DNA of 64,000 nt from Gayadomonas joobiniege G7 (GTDB lineage: Bacteria > Pseudomonadota > Gammaproteobacteria > Enterobacterales > Alteromonadaceae). The stretch covers positions 682,001 through 746,000 of the forward strand of contig NZ_AMRX01000006.1 of NCBI RefSeq assembly GCF_000300815.1. The letters run 5' to 3'. The notes beneath the pieces were generated by a model. The model did not search any database. It saw only the letters and a list, made by a program, of their open reading frames with translations, and was not told where the DNA came from. The stretch's first letter is position 1; the number at the start of each line of letters is the position of its first letter. Positions 47,607 to 57,547 of the stretch are shown here, piece after piece. The translations under genes were made by a program, and so were the position numbers.

Positions 47607-50600
47607 TTATTGTCGAGTAACAAATTCACTAAGGTTCATAACAGCCGAACTAACCACCACATAAGGCGCCACATCGGAAAAATCATTTGCACTTATTAAA
47701 GTCGGTTTTTCCCCCACATTTAACAAAAATTCAGCTTGCTGCTGATCAGCTTTATAAGCCAATACCATTTCTTCAAGCAAAGTGGTTAATTCGGCCAATT
47801 CGGCCGAATCTAAGCTGCGATTTAATAAGCTAGTACTAATAAATTCGATTCTGTTTTTTGCGTCTGAGTATTTCAGATAGGCTCGCTCAGCTAACACTCG
47901 AGCAGCTTCAACGTATTGGGGATCGTTTAGCATGACCAGCGCTTGCAATGGCGTATTGGTAATTTGTCGACGAGATACACAATAATCTTTGGTAGCCGCA
48001 TCAAAAATAGTCATTGAAGGTACGCCAGCCGTTCGTTTCCAATAACTGTATATACTTCTGCGATACAAATCGTCACCTGTACCTTGTTCATAGGCAACTT
48101 TGGCGTTAATAGACTGCCAAAAATTATCCGGTTGATACGGTTTTACGCTAGGACCACCCACCCGATTAACTAATAAACCGGCAGCCTGCAATGCGCTATC
48201 TCTTATTTGTTCGGCTGTCATCCGATAACGGCCACCACGAGCTAGATAAATATTCTCTGGATCCTTGATATTCTCGCCATTGGGTAAATTTGAATTTTGC
48301 TGGTAAGTACTCGACATCATCATAAGCTTAAGCATGTATTTAATGTTCCAGCCCGACTCAACAAACTCGACCGCCAACCAGTCTAATAATTTGGGGTGGC
48401 TAGGTAGGTCACCCTGTATACCAAAGTTTTCTGAGCTATTGACAATGCCGCGACCAAACATCAATTGCCACAATCGATTGACCATAACACGCGCTGTTAA
48501 CGGGTTTTGTTCAGATTCCAGCCACTTGGCTAACCCCAACCTGTTTTGTGGATATTGCTGGCTAATATCGCCAAAATATTCTGGAATATTGGCAGTTAAT
48601 ACCTCAGACTTATCCGGCTGATCGTAACTGCCACGTTGCAACAAATAGGTAGGTCTGATCGGTTTATCAAACGGTGCTGCATCATGCATCACCATAATTT
48701 GTATTGCTCGTTCATCAATTAAGCGATTAAGTTTTTCTTCAGTTTTAAGCAGCTCAACTTTATCACTCATGTATTGCTGATTATCGCTTAAAAGCTCACT
48801 CGGGTACTCGCTAAATTGACCGCCAGCAATTTGCCATGGCGAAGCGTTTGCCAAAAGTTTAACTTCTTCAGCACTCAAGTTTTTATCGAGTAAACGAAAT
48901 TCATCCAGATCTCGCCCAGTAAACATACCTGCTTTAGAAAGCTTAGGCGCACCAAAAACAACTTCACCATAACGAATAGCGGTAGATTCACCCTCTAAAT
49001 TATCTTGTACAATTTTACTTTTAAGCTTTTTGCCATTTAGATACAAAGACAACCCTTGGGCCTGTTCCGAACCATCATATTGTGCGTACACGTGTTGCCA
49101 ATTGGTATCATCAGGAAGTGGCTCGGAAACGACTTTAATCGCATGCTCAGGCCAAGCACCCACTACAGCGAACTCAAGCTGATTTTTATCATTGATAGCA
49201 AGATCATAACCTTTGATTTTACGGGAGTTTTTTTGATATTGCGCCGCTAATCGAAAACCATTGGTTGGTAAGTTTTTGTTCGCCTTAACAGGTTGGTCAA
49301 TATAAGTGGGCAATCCTTCAAACAAACGCATATCTTCGTCTGTTGTTTGCCGCGTCCAAATACTTAAACCCAACGGCTTTTTATTAAAAATTTGTGGGTG
49401 CAACCGTGAATGAGCAAACCCAGAATATTTTCCTTGCCCATTAAAGCGCAGAGCGTTGCCGAATTTACCCAGTGTGACTAAGGTGTTGGCAATACTCACT
49501 TGCTCGGTATCACGGGCAAAACGCTTTTCAAAGTTTACGTAATATTTGTTTTCTACAACCAGATTTTTATATATGTCTGCATTAGCTTGAACGCCAAGCT
49601 TAGCGGTTAACTCTGCTTTGTGCGCAGACTCGACCGCTTTAACACGAAGATCAAACTGCCTGATCTCATTCTCGATTTGTGCCGCAAGCTGACTATCTTG
49701 TTTATCAGGGTAATAATAAGTATTTGGCTTCGCCCAACTGCCAGCACTGATACCTGTTTCTTTAGTATTATTAAAAAAGGCAAACATCTTATAATAGTCT
49801 TTTTGCGAAACTGGATCATATTTGTGATCATGGCAGCGCGCGCAGCCAACACTGTGCGCTAAGAAGGTTGTTGAAGTCACGTCTACTTTATCAGCAATAT
49901 ATTCAACCCTAAACTCCTCATCAATAATGCCACCTTCTGCGTTTAACGGTGTATTTCGGTTAAAACCTGTCGCAATAATCTGTTCCTTAGTCGGATTTTC
50001 CAGTAAATCACCCGCGAGTTGTTCGCGCATAAACTGGTCAAATGGCATATTGTTATTAAAAGCATCAATAACCCAGTTACGCCACGGCCACATGTTGCGC
50101 TCACCATCATTTTGGTACCCATCGGTATCGCCATAACGAGCCAACTCTAACCAATAACTAGCCATTTTTTCGCCATAACGAATATCAGAAAATAAATCAT
50201 CAAGCATTAACTCGTAAGCATTTTCTGATTCATCATCTAGATATTTTTTAAGTTGATCTTGAGTTGGGATCACGCCTGTTATATCTAAAAACGCTCTGCG
50301 AATAAGTTTGGCCTTACTGGCTTTATCCGACGGTGATAAGCCATGTTCATACATTTTAGCTAGGGTAAAGTTGTCGATAGGGTTAGACACCCACTGGGGA
50401 TCTTTAACTTTGGGAACTTTAGGTTTTACCGGTGGAATATAAGCCCAATGCTTTTCGTATTTAGCCCCTTGATTTATCCACTGGCGAATAATTTCTGCTT
50501 CTTCTTTAGTCACATTGGTATGTGTAGATTTAGGCGGCATCACAAAATCGGGATCATCAGAAATAATCCTTTGATAGGCGATACTCGCTTCGGCATTCCC

Positions 50601-50864
50601 TGGCACAATGGCTTGACTGCCATCGGCAAAGGTTTTATACGCAGATTCTGGGTTATGCAGTTGCAAATCGGCCTTACGGTTGGCTTCGTCTTGGCCATGA
50701 CAACCAAAACATCGATCCGATAAAATAGGCTTAACTTGCAGACTATAACTGATAGGCTCAGAAGTACTAGGTGTTTTTTCACCACACCCCACAATCGCTA
50801 AACTAAACAGAAAAGGCAGTGTTTTTTTTAGCCTATGATCTATTTTAATGCAGGTCAGTTTCAT
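47607..50864 (-). CDS. PSD1-type lipoprotein: cytochrome C / DUF1549 / LamG-like / DUF1553
   Basis: The start at ATG 50864 gives MKLTCIKIDHRL and lipobox AIVGC (Cys 27), 1085 residues. A planctomycete cytochrome domain has CFGCH at 52-56. DUF1549 spans about 150-360 (NPIDNFTLAKMYEHGLSPS, GEKMASYWLELARYGDTDGY, CARCHDHKYDPVSQKDYYK with a second CxxCH). A concanavalin/LamG-like insert (about 450-690) precedes DUF1553 (NPLTARVMVNRLWQLMFGRGIV, RRSIYSYWKRTAG, NTPLQALVMLNDPQYVEAAR). It is the first gene of the four-gene operon and divergent from a sulfatase. It is proposed to be a secreted multi-heme carbohydrate-processing protein; the reaction is unknown. Confidence 0.88.
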   Translation of the reverse strand: MKLTCIKIDHRLKKTLPFLFSLAIVGCGEKTPSTSEPISYSLQVKPILSDRCFGCHGQDEANRKADLQLHNPESAYKTFADGSQAIVPGNAEASIAYQRIISDDPDFVMPPKSTHTNVTKEEAEIIRQWINQGAKYEKHWAYIPPVKPKVPKVKDPQWVSNPIDNFTLAKMYEHGLSPSDKASKAKLIRRAFLDITGVIPTQDQLKKYLDDESENAYELMLDDLFSDIRYGEKMASYWLELARYGDTDGYQNDGERNMWPWRNWVIDAFNNNMPFDQFMREQLAGDLLENPTKEQIIATGFNRNTPLNAEGGIIDEEFRVEYIADKVDVTSTTFLAHSVGCARCHDHKYDPVSQKDYYKMFAFFNNTKETGISAGSWAKPNTYYYPDKQDSQLAAQIENEIRQFDLRVKAVESAHKAELTAKLGVQANADIYKNLVVENKYYVNFEKRFARDTEQVSIANTLVTLGKFGNALRFNGQGKYSGFAHSRLHPQIFNKKPLGLSIWTRQTTDEDMRLFEGLPTYIDQPVKANKNLPTNGFRLAAQYQKNSRKIKGYDLAINDKNQLEFAVVGAWPEHAIKVVSEPLPDDTNWQHVYAQYDGSEQAQGLSLYLNGKKLKSKIVQDNLEGESTAIRYGEVVFGAPKLSKAGMFTGRDLDEFRLLDKNLSAEEVKLLANASPWQIAGGQFSEYPSELLSDNQQYMSDKVELLKTEEKLNRLIDERAIQIMVMHDAAPFDKPIRPTYLLQRGSYDQPDKSEVLTANIPEYFGDISQQYPQNRLGLAKWLESEQNPLTARVMVNRLWQLMFGRGIVNSSENFGIQGDLPSHPKLLDWLAVEFVESGWNIKYMLKLMMMSSTYQQNSNLPNGENIKDPENIYLARGGRYRMTAEQIRDSALQAAGLLVNRVGGPSVKPYQPDNFWQSINAKVAYEQGTGDDLYRRSIYSYWKRTAGVPSMTIFDAATKDYCVSRRQITNTPLQALVMLNDPQYVEAARVLAERAYLKYSDAKNRIEFISTSLLNRSLDSAELAELTTLLEEMVLAYKADQQQAEFLLNVGEKPTLISANDFSDVAPYVVVSSAVMNLSEFVTRQ

Positions 50865-51162
50865 ATTAATTCGCTCAATGTTTTCAAAATATCTAAACAA
50901 TTAATTTTGTTTTTACCTAAAACAAACAGATTGAAAACATTGTCACCAATTAACAATAAAAAATCTTGCATAATTTACCGTGTGGTAAATCTTACAACTA
51001 TTCACTCGGTTAATTTGTTATTTGGGCAGGTAATCAAGCCTAAAATCCATAAGACCTTTTATAATTGAATCAAAATAATCACATACAATTTACAATGTGA
51101 AGGTTTTCCCTTAAAATTTATTTATTTCAATAATAGCAACAAATTAAAATTTGAGGTGACGA
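50865..51162. promoter_or_regulatory. Divergent promoter region with an 18-bp palindrome
   Basis: ATTTACC, GTGT and GGTAAAT form a perfect 18-bp inverted repeat at 50973-50990, roughly midway between the divergent PSD1 and sulfatase genes. TCACAT (51079-51084) and ATGTGA (51095-51100) form another, with a 10-nt spacer, 63 nt before the sulfatase start. Both could be operators shared by the cluster. Confidence 0.45.
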
Positions 51163-52719
51163 ATGGTTTCTCGCTCGTTTAAAAACCTAATCGGTGGAGC
51201 GCTTTTGGTTCTACTACATACCCCGGTTATATCAGCAAACACTAAACCCAATATAGTATTGTATTTTGCCGATGATATTAGTGCGCGAGAATTTCCGGTT
51301 TACGGCGCAGATGAATGGAGCAAACCTGAGCGCGGTAGCACCTCAGATCCGGCGTTTCGTGCCCAAACCCCAGTCATTGACCAATTGGCAAAAAAAGGCG
51401 TTTGGATCACCTCAGCTTGGGCTGCTACCTTATGCAAACCAAGCCGTGCCATGTTATTAACTGGCCGATACGCACATCAGCAAACATGGTGGGCCAATAA
51501 AGATATCGGAAAACAAAAAACTGCGAGCGGCAATACGGAGCTTTATCACATTTATGACAGTAGCCCTATCCTGTTGAGTCATATTGCAGCGAGTGCTGGT
51601 TACGCAACTTACTGGGCCGGTAAATTTCACTTGTCTGGCAACTATAGCCAATATGGATTTGATGAAGCCATGATCACTCCGGCATTGCTCTCTGAGCCCA
51701 CCAATCCTTATAGTGATTTTCAACTTGATCCTGTAAAAAAAAATGGCCAAACAAAACTCGTTAATATGGATACAGAGCAACCCGTTAAACAGCGTACATA
51801 CGCGCAAGATAGTTGGTATTGGTATCCAAATGTTCGCTTATGGAACCATCCTTCTGCACGCAAGCAGTTGGTCTGGTGGCCAAACACTAAAACAGATAAA
51901 CAAAGCTTCGGTGTAAACAGCTATGGTCCAGATTTAGAAATGGAATTTATTTTTGACTTTATCGACCGTAAGCACGAACAAAATAAACCATTTTTTATCT
52001 ATCACGCGTCACACTTAGGTCATGATCAATTTGATTTTTTAGGAAATAGCGCCAACTCAAGCTGGCCAGGGACCCCAAAAATCCACTGGGATGGGCAAAA
52101 ATATACCCGTACAGAGCCAAACATTACAGGCGATAAAGGCCTCTATGATACCCATGGCACAGTCACTCCCCCTGGCATGCATCACCATATTAATTATATC
52201 GATTTTCAAATCTGGCAATACATACAGAAATTTAAAAAAATGGGCGTTTTAGAAAATACCATTTTTATTATTACAGCCGATAATGGTTCAGGGGGGTATG
52301 GTAAAAACAGCCCTGACCGCCAAAAAGGGACTCATGTGCCCATGATAATCTACGCACCTAATATGACCAAACAAGGACGCCAGGATGTTTTAGCAAGTAT
52401 TGCCGATATTTGGCCGACACTTGCCGACTTAGTTGGTTTTGAGCCACCCGAGGGGTATCGTTATGATGGCGAAAGCCTTGTGCCCTTTTTATTTGCAGAC
52501 AAAAAGTTTCACCGTGATTGGGTATACAGTTACCAAGGCCGTAAGCAGATCATTAGAGGTCGGCAAGTTATGAGAGATGGCAACCAGCGCTGGTGGGATG
52601 TCTCTAACGAGGTCTCTGATTACATTAGTTATCCGTTAATTAAAAATTGGCAACAAGCAACGCCAAGCCAAAAAGCAGAAAAAGCCAAACTGAATAATAT
52701 TTTACCAATCTATCAATAA
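51163..52719 (+). CDS. Secreted Cys-type sulfatase
   Basis: The protein has 518 residues with a signal peptide (to about 25, TPVISA). It is an alkaline-phosphatase-superfamily type I sulfatase. The calcium-binding start is [12 protein letters not shown], and the formylglycine motif CKPSR is at 91-95 (followed by AMLLTGR). Later blocks are [30 protein letters not shown] and [14 protein letters not shown]. CxPxR requires a formylglycine-generating enzyme encoded elsewhere. It is expected to desulfate a polysaccharide. Confidence 0.92.
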   Translation: MVSRSFKNLIGGALLVLLHTPVISANTKPNIVLYFADDISAREFPVYGADEWSKPERGSTSDPAFRAQTPVIDQLAKKGVWITSAWAATLCKPSRAMLLTGRYAHQQTWWANKDIGKQKTASGNTELYHIYDSSPILLSHIAASAGYATYWAGKFHLSGNYSQYGFDEAMITPALLSEPTNPYSDFQLDPVKKNGQTKLVNMDTEQPVKQRTYAQDSWYWYPNVRLWNHPSARKQLVWWPNTKTDKQSFGVNSYGPDLEMEFIFDFIDRKHEQNKPFFIYHASHLGHDQFDFLGNSANSSWPGTPKIHWDGQKYTRTEPNITGDKGLYDTHGTVTPPGMHHHINYIDFQIWQYIQKFKKMGVLENTIFIITADNGSGGYGKNSPDRQKGTHVPMIIYAPNMTKQGRQDVLASIADIWPTLADLVGFEPPEGYRYDGESLVPFLFADKKFHRDWVYSYQGRKQIIRGRQVMRDGNQRWWDVSNEVSDYISYPLIKNWQQATPSQKAEKAKLNNILPIYQ

Positions 52720-52747
52720 ATATTTTGACCTGATTAGGGGCCCACAT

Positions 52748-54172
52748 ATGTTTAACATAAAATCATTCCCCCCCAAGCAATCCGATACTTCGAATGGAAG
52801 TATTTGGATTTTACTGATGTTAATATTTAGCTTTTGCGGCACCAGTGCATCCGCTAAACAAGATACAAATAAAAGAAGCGAACAACCACCGAATGTTGTG
52901 CTTATTCTAATTGATGATTTAAACCATTTTGGTTTTACAACGTACGGAGCCAACATTTTACGCTCGACCCACAAACAGTTTGGCGACCGTAAATTTAGCA
53001 CACCTAACATAGATAAATTAGCAACCACTGGCGTACGAGTAGAAAGGGCCTATACACACCCATTGTGTGAAAATACCCGCGTTGCTTTGATGAGTGGTAA
53101 ACAAAACAACCGCAATTTTATACAGCCCAAAGCGCTGCATCACTCAGATATTACGATTGGCGATTTATTTAAACGTGCCGGATACGTAACCGGCATGTAC
53201 GGAAAATGGAAACAAACCCGAGGCACAAAAAATATCCATGCAAAAGACTATATTTCTGAATTTGGCTGGGATGATTATGCAACCTTTGACGTAGTTGATG
53301 CTGGTCAGCGTTTTATCAATCCAAACTTAGTCATTAACGGTAAAATTGTAAACTATAAAGGACGCAAAGATGTCGACCCAGCAACAGGGCGACGTTGGTA
53401 TGGACCTGACATTTTTAACCGAAAAGTATTAAACTTTATAGAAAAAAACGCAGCTAAACCGTTTTTATTATATTACCCAATGGCTCTTGTTCATTCTGAA
53501 CATAAACCAACACCAGACACTAAACCTAACTCGATCTTTGATCAGTTTTTGGCCACAATTATCAGGTAAATCTGGCGTACCGAGATAAACCATTCATAGT
53601 TGGTTTGTTGGCAACGCACATTATTTAAAAGAGGACAATATCTTTAAAACTGAGTTTGTATTCGATAAACACTTTAAGCGCTATGCCCCTAGCATGCATT
53701 TTCCGACAGGGCGTTTTTTTGATTTGCGCACCGATCCACTCGAGATGCAAGGCGAAAAATCGGTACATATCCGTTGGGGGGTTAAACGCTACAGTGGGAT
53801 ACCTTTAGATGAACTCACGCCAGAACAACAAAAGGCCTATGATAGATTAGGTCAGGTTTTAAAAACCCAGCAAATAGTACCAGCAGATAGTTTAAAAATT
53901 ATCGCGCCACACTCTCAGTTGAAGACTAAAGACAGTATGCAGCTAAACTATCAACTGCGACCGACAAACACCACCCGTAGCGGCGTGATTTGGCACAGCT
54001 CTGATCCCAGTATCGCCAGTATTGAAAATTTGGTACGGTTAAAGCCCATAAAAAAGGCCAAGTGACAATCTCGCTTTATTCTTGGGACGATGCGAACCCA
54101 GTCGCAAGCGGTAAAGGCAAAGAATATAAAACAGATGGCATTTCAGACAGCATGATACTGACAGTGCATTAG
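52748..54172 (+). pseudogene. Sulfatase with Ig-like tail, inactivated
   Basis: The frame 52748-53569 encodes a sulfatase N-terminus (VVLILIDDLNHFGFTTYG, FLLYYPMALVHSEH) with CENTR (107-111) at the active-site position, where CxPxR or CxAxR is expected. A stop and frame change then remove the metal-binding middle part. GRFFDLRTDPLEM, typical of sulfatase C-termini, resumes near 53703. A bacterial Ig-like tail (VIWHSSDPSIASIEN) is cut by a one-base deletion near 54028, but FGTVKAHKKGQVTISLYSWDD continues in the next frame to TAG 54172. At least three lesions make this a pseudogene. Confidence 0.8.
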
Positions 54173-54175
54173 CAA

Positions 54176-54285
54176 CTATCAAACCATTAGATTTAGATCA
54201 AGACGAAATCGATGCCTTAATCGCTTTTTTAATGAGCTTAAACGGCGAGATGCCATGGGGGCAACCACCTGATGAAGTCCACTAA
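54176..54285 (+). pseudogene. C-terminal fragment of a cytochrome-c-type protein
   Basis: The frame ending at TAA 54285 reads KPLDLDQDEIDALIAFLMS, then LNGEMPWGQPP, the usual last helix of di-heme cytochrome c peroxidase-like or related secreted cytochromes (LxxxEIxDLVAFLxSLxG). No CxxCH precedes it; the frame runs into the sulfatase fossil. It probably marks a deletion that fused two genes. Confidence 0.45.
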
Positions 54286-54307
54286 AATTTAATGAGTTAT
54301 TGCATAT

Positions 54308-54326
54308 ACAAATGATAATTAATATT
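54308..54326 (+). promoter_or_regulatory. Candidate Fur box upstream of the response regulator
   Basis: The sequence contains AATGATAAT (54311-54319) followed by AT-rich partial dyad TAATATT, about 13 of 19 positions matching the Fur consensus. It ends 30 nt before the regulator's ATG. Confidence 0.45.
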
Positions 54327-54355
54327 ATCTAACCTTTTGCGAATTGAGTATAGCT

Positions 54356-55045
54356 ATGGCGTCAGCCCGTATTTTAATTATTGAAGACGATACGACAATG
54401 AATGAGCAAATTTCGACTTTGCTTAGTGCTAATCGTTTTGATACCACTCAATGTTTTGATGGTGATACTGGCTTGCAAACGGCATTAAATAGCGATTTTG
54501 ACATTATTCTATTAGACTGGTTACTGCCTAAACTCGACGGTTTAAAGCTCCTGCAAAGACTGCGATTGGTAAAAGATACACCGGTTATGATGATCACAGC
54601 GTCCGGTGCCGAACAACAGCGGATTGAGGGATACCGCACTGGGGCCGATGATTATTTACCCAAACCCTTTAACTTTACCGAAATGATAGTTCGCATTGAA
54701 GCCCTATTGCGGCGCACCGGCAGTCACAAACTGGCAACCGCCAGTAACAACAGCTTGCAACTACATAATTTGTTTTTAAACAACCAATTGCAGCAAGTAA
54801 AAGTTGACCAACAAGCAGTTGAGTTAACCCAAATTCAGTTCAAATTGCTTTGGGTATTAGCCAGCAACCAAAACGAAGTGCTTAGTAAAGAGTATTTATA
54901 TCATACTGTGCTGCACCGCCCTTTTAATAGATATGACCGTAGTTTAGATATGCATTTAAGTCGGGTTCGTAAAAAACTACAACAAGCGGGTTTTGCCAGC
55001 CAACATTTTACAACCGTGCATGGTAAAGGGTATTGCCTGCGATGA
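54356..55045 (+). CDS. OmpR-family response regulator
   Basis: The protein has 229 residues from ATG 54356; the frame opens at TTG 54344, but the receiver begins MASARILIIEDD. The receiver domain has Asp11/Asp12, phospho-acceptor Asp54 (LLDWLLPKLDG), Thr/Ser in MITASGAE and the Lys in DDYLPKPFN. The C-terminal winged helix (about 130-229) has VELTQIQFKLLWVLASNQNEVLSKEYLY and RSLDMHLSRVRKKL. It overlaps the kinase gene by 4 nt (ATGA). Adjacency to a TonB receptor and a Fur-like box suggest metal or siderophore sensing. Confidence 0.92.
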   Translation: MASARILIIEDDTTMNEQISTLLSANRFDTTQCFDGDTGLQTALNSDFDIILLDWLLPKLDGLKLLQRLRLVKDTPVMMITASGAEQQRIEGYRTGADDYLPKPFNFTEMIVRIEALLRRTGSHKLATASNNSLQLHNLFLNNQLQQVKVDQQAVELTQIQFKLLWVLASNQNEVLSKEYLYHTVLHRPFNRYDRSLDMHLSRVRKKLQQAGFASQHFTTVHGKGYCLR

Positions 55046-56433
55046 AAAACAAACTACTCTGGCGGCTTTTTTTTGTCATTGGCTGTGGCACAGTGGCACT
55101 TTTTTTAATGATCCATTGGCTTAGCGAGCATACAGAAACTCGAATGAGTTTTTTATCGCCGCAACACCAAACTCAACTTAAAACATATGGACAAACAGCC
55201 GAGGCCATTTTAGAGACACAGGGTGAGCAAGCGTTGGCAGCATATCTTGCCGAGTTGCAAACAAAAGAAAACACATGGGCAGCTGTTGTGCACTCTGAGT
55301 TAACGCCATTTGCAGGCACCCACATGTTGCCGTTATTTGAAGATTATTTTCAGCTAGGCCGAGGGTTAGACTGGAAAATACATCTTTATTTTGATTTTAA
55401 CCCAGTAATGGAGATCCCATTTAAAGATCGACATACCCACTTTTTAATGCAATTGCCAGATCGTATGCGTCCCGGCACCTATTTGCCGTTATTTTTGGTA
55501 TTAGTGCAAATAGCTTTACCCTTTATTTTATTATCGATTTTAAGCTATATCCTATATCAACACCTTATGACCCCGCTACGGGCATTAAAAAAAGCCACTG
55601 AATCATTTAGCAGTGGTGATTTAACAGCCCGCGTCAGCCCAAAACTGCCCAAAAGAGACGACGAATTAGCTGATGTCGCTCTAACTTTTGATAAAATGGC
55701 CCACCGCACCAGTGAGTTAATTGTAAATCAACGCCAATTATTAGCAGATTTATCGCACGAGTTGCGCACACCATTGGCACGAATCGATATGGCGGTTGAT
55801 TTTGTTGAGCAAAATATCAATCAAGATATGGCAATACAAAGACTTAGATACGAATCAAACAATATGCGTAAATTGGTTGAAGACACACTCACCTTTTGCT
55901 GGCTGAATACCGAAGCACCTGAGCTTAGCCAGGAAAACTTTGATTTAGTTGAACTGATTGAAGTGATTGCCGAAGACGCCCAGTTTGAACATCCCAAACA
56001 GCAGCTTACTACGCGGTTACCTGAAACCGCACCTATTTATAACAGTAGCCAATTAGCATTAGGCCAAGCCATTGAAAATATCGTCCGTAATGCATTTAAA
56101 TACAGCAAAAACCAAGTTCAACTTGAGCTGATAAAACGATCTAACGAATACCAAATTACAGTGCAAGATGAAGGGCCTGGGGTACCGGATGCATTGCTTA
56201 TGGATATTTTTAAACCCTTTTTCAGAGTTGATAAATCTCGCGCCAACGCTAAACAAAACGACCCATCGGAAAAATCGTCCGGTTATGGCCTTGGTTTAGC
56301 CTTAGCGCAGAGACAAATACACGCGGTGGGCGGTCAAATCACCGCGAGTAATAGAACAGATGCAGCCAGCGGTTTAAAAATAACCCTGATCTTGCCCATT
56401 AAGCGTTCTGCGTCATCCGCTTTAGGCGTTTAA
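55042..56433 (+). CDS. Sensor histidine kinase
   Basis: The protein has 463 residues from ATG 55042, overlapping the regulator's stop. TM1 (about 8-27), a periplasmic sensor of about 120 residues, TM2 (about 148-172), a HAMP region (LMTPLRALKKATESFSSGDL), HisKA with His239 (ADLSHELRTPLARID), and HATPase_c with N-box ENIVRNAFKYS, G1 DEGPGVPDALL and G2 GYGLGLALAQRQ. It ends inside the convergent PepSY gene (35-nt overlap). Confidence 0.93.
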   Translation: MKNKLLWRLFFVIGCGTVALFLMIHWLSEHTETRMSFLSPQHQTQLKTYGQTAEAILETQGEQALAAYLAELQTKENTWAAVVHSELTPFAGTHMLPLFEDYFQLGRGLDWKIHLYFDFNPVMEIPFKDRHTHFLMQLPDRMRPGTYLPLFLVLVQIALPFILLSILSYILYQHLMTPLRALKKATESFSSGDLTARVSPKLPKRDDELADVALTFDKMAHRTSELIVNQRQLLADLSHELRTPLARIDMAVDFVEQNINQDMAIQRLRYESNNMRKLVEDTLTFCWLNTEAPELSQENFDLVELIEVIAEDAQFEHPKQQLTTRLPETAPIYNSSQLALGQAIENIVRNAFKYSKNQVQLELIKRSNEYQITVQDEGPGVPDALLMDIFKPFFRVDKSRANAKQNDPSEKSSGYGLGLALAQRQIHAVGGQITASNRTDAASGLKITLILPIKRSASSALGV

Positions 56434-57532
56434 ACGCCAGCATCACACCTGTGTACACTAATATGCAGCATAATAGAGAGACCAAACCCGCAATGGTTTG
56501 ACCAACAAAACCATAATGCTCCCCTGTATGTAAAAAACGCGCAGTGCCCCATGCTCTATCCCCGGGGGTCCAATCACGCTTGGCTAAAGTATGAGTGACC
56601 TCGCCTGAGCGGGTATCAAAATATAATGAGTAGGCAAGCGACTGCCTGTGACCTATACTTTTATCAATATAAAACCTGGCCTGATGCAGCTCATCACCAA
56701 TCTCCATCCACATTGAATACCAATTTTGATAGTTATTTTGCTCAGCATGAAGTTGTGCTTGCTCAAACAAATACTGATACGAAACTTTATCTTCGGCTAA
56801 ACTTAACACCTCTTGATGCTTTTCGCGTTTAGGTAGGTCTTGGCCATAAAACCCATATAAAACCTTGTTGGCCCATTCAAAATGAAACAAAGTAGCAGTT
56901 AAACAAATAAGCAAAAGAACAGGCGCGCACCAAATACCAAATACTAAATGCCATTGGTGACGGCGATGACTTTTGTTTAAATATCGTGGTGCGAGCAATG
57001 CATGTTTGCGTAATGACTTTAACGACCAGCGTTTAGGCAGCCAAAGGTATACGCCTGACACCAGCAAAAATATTAATGCTAAATTGGCGTAATTATTAAT
57101 GGTTTTACCAATAATTTGTTGCTCGCCATGCATCAATAAATAGCGGTGCAAGTCTGTTAACCAATGAAAAGTGTCAGCGACCCAGCCTTCACCTTGGCGC
57201 AGTATGTTTGCGTTAACAGGATCAAACAAATACGCATTTGGCCCAGCCCACCCAGGTATCGCCGCACCGGCTCGGTTAACCCAGCGTACATAAATATGAG
57301 GCTCGTCTGGATGCAATTGCTGCAGCTTTTTAACAATCACATCTGTGCTGACCGGTTTTTGTTGTGGTGACAGCGTTTGTATAAAACGCATTTCATCCAG
57401 CTCTTTAATTTGGCGCTCGTACGTTAACAAAAACCCAGTTGCAGACATTATAAATACAAAAATCGCGACCACTAGCGCGACAAAAAAATGGGCCCAAAAG
57501 ACCCATTTTTTAATAGTTTGTGAAACTGACAT
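56399..57532 (-). CDS. PepSY-associated membrane protein (PiuB-like)
   Basis: The protein has 377 residues and four membrane segments (HFFVALVVAIFVFIMSATGFLLTYE; YANLALIFLLVSGVYLWLP; WHLVFGIWCAPVLLLICLTATLF; IAGLVSLLCCILVYTGVMLA) with a large periplasmic PepSY part between. DTFHWLTDLHRYLLMHGE and RRHQWHLVFG carry conserved His residues. Members accompany TonB siderophore receptors and may reduce ferric siderophores. It lies 15 nt after the TonB receptor gene, probably in the same operon. Confidence 0.85.
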   Translation of the reverse strand: MSVSQTIKKWVFWAHFFVALVVAIFVFIMSATGFLLTYERQIKELDEMRFIQTLSPQQKPVSTDVIVKKLQQLHPDEPHIYVRWVNRAGAAIPGWAGPNAYLFDPVNANILRQGEGWVADTFHWLTDLHRYLLMHGEQQIIGKTINNYANLALIFLLVSGVYLWLPKRWSLKSLRKHALLAPRYLNKSHRRHQWHLVFGIWCAPVLLLICLTATLFHFEWANKVLYGFYGQDLPKREKHQEVLSLAEDKVSYQYLFEQAQLHAEQNNYQNWYSMWMEIGDELHQARFYIDKSIGHRQSLAYSLYFDTRSGEVTHTLAKRDWTPGDRAWGTARFLHTGEHYGFVGQTIAGLVSLLCCILVYTGVMLAFKRLKRMTQNA

Positions 57533-57547
57533 AAGTGTTGTTTTATC

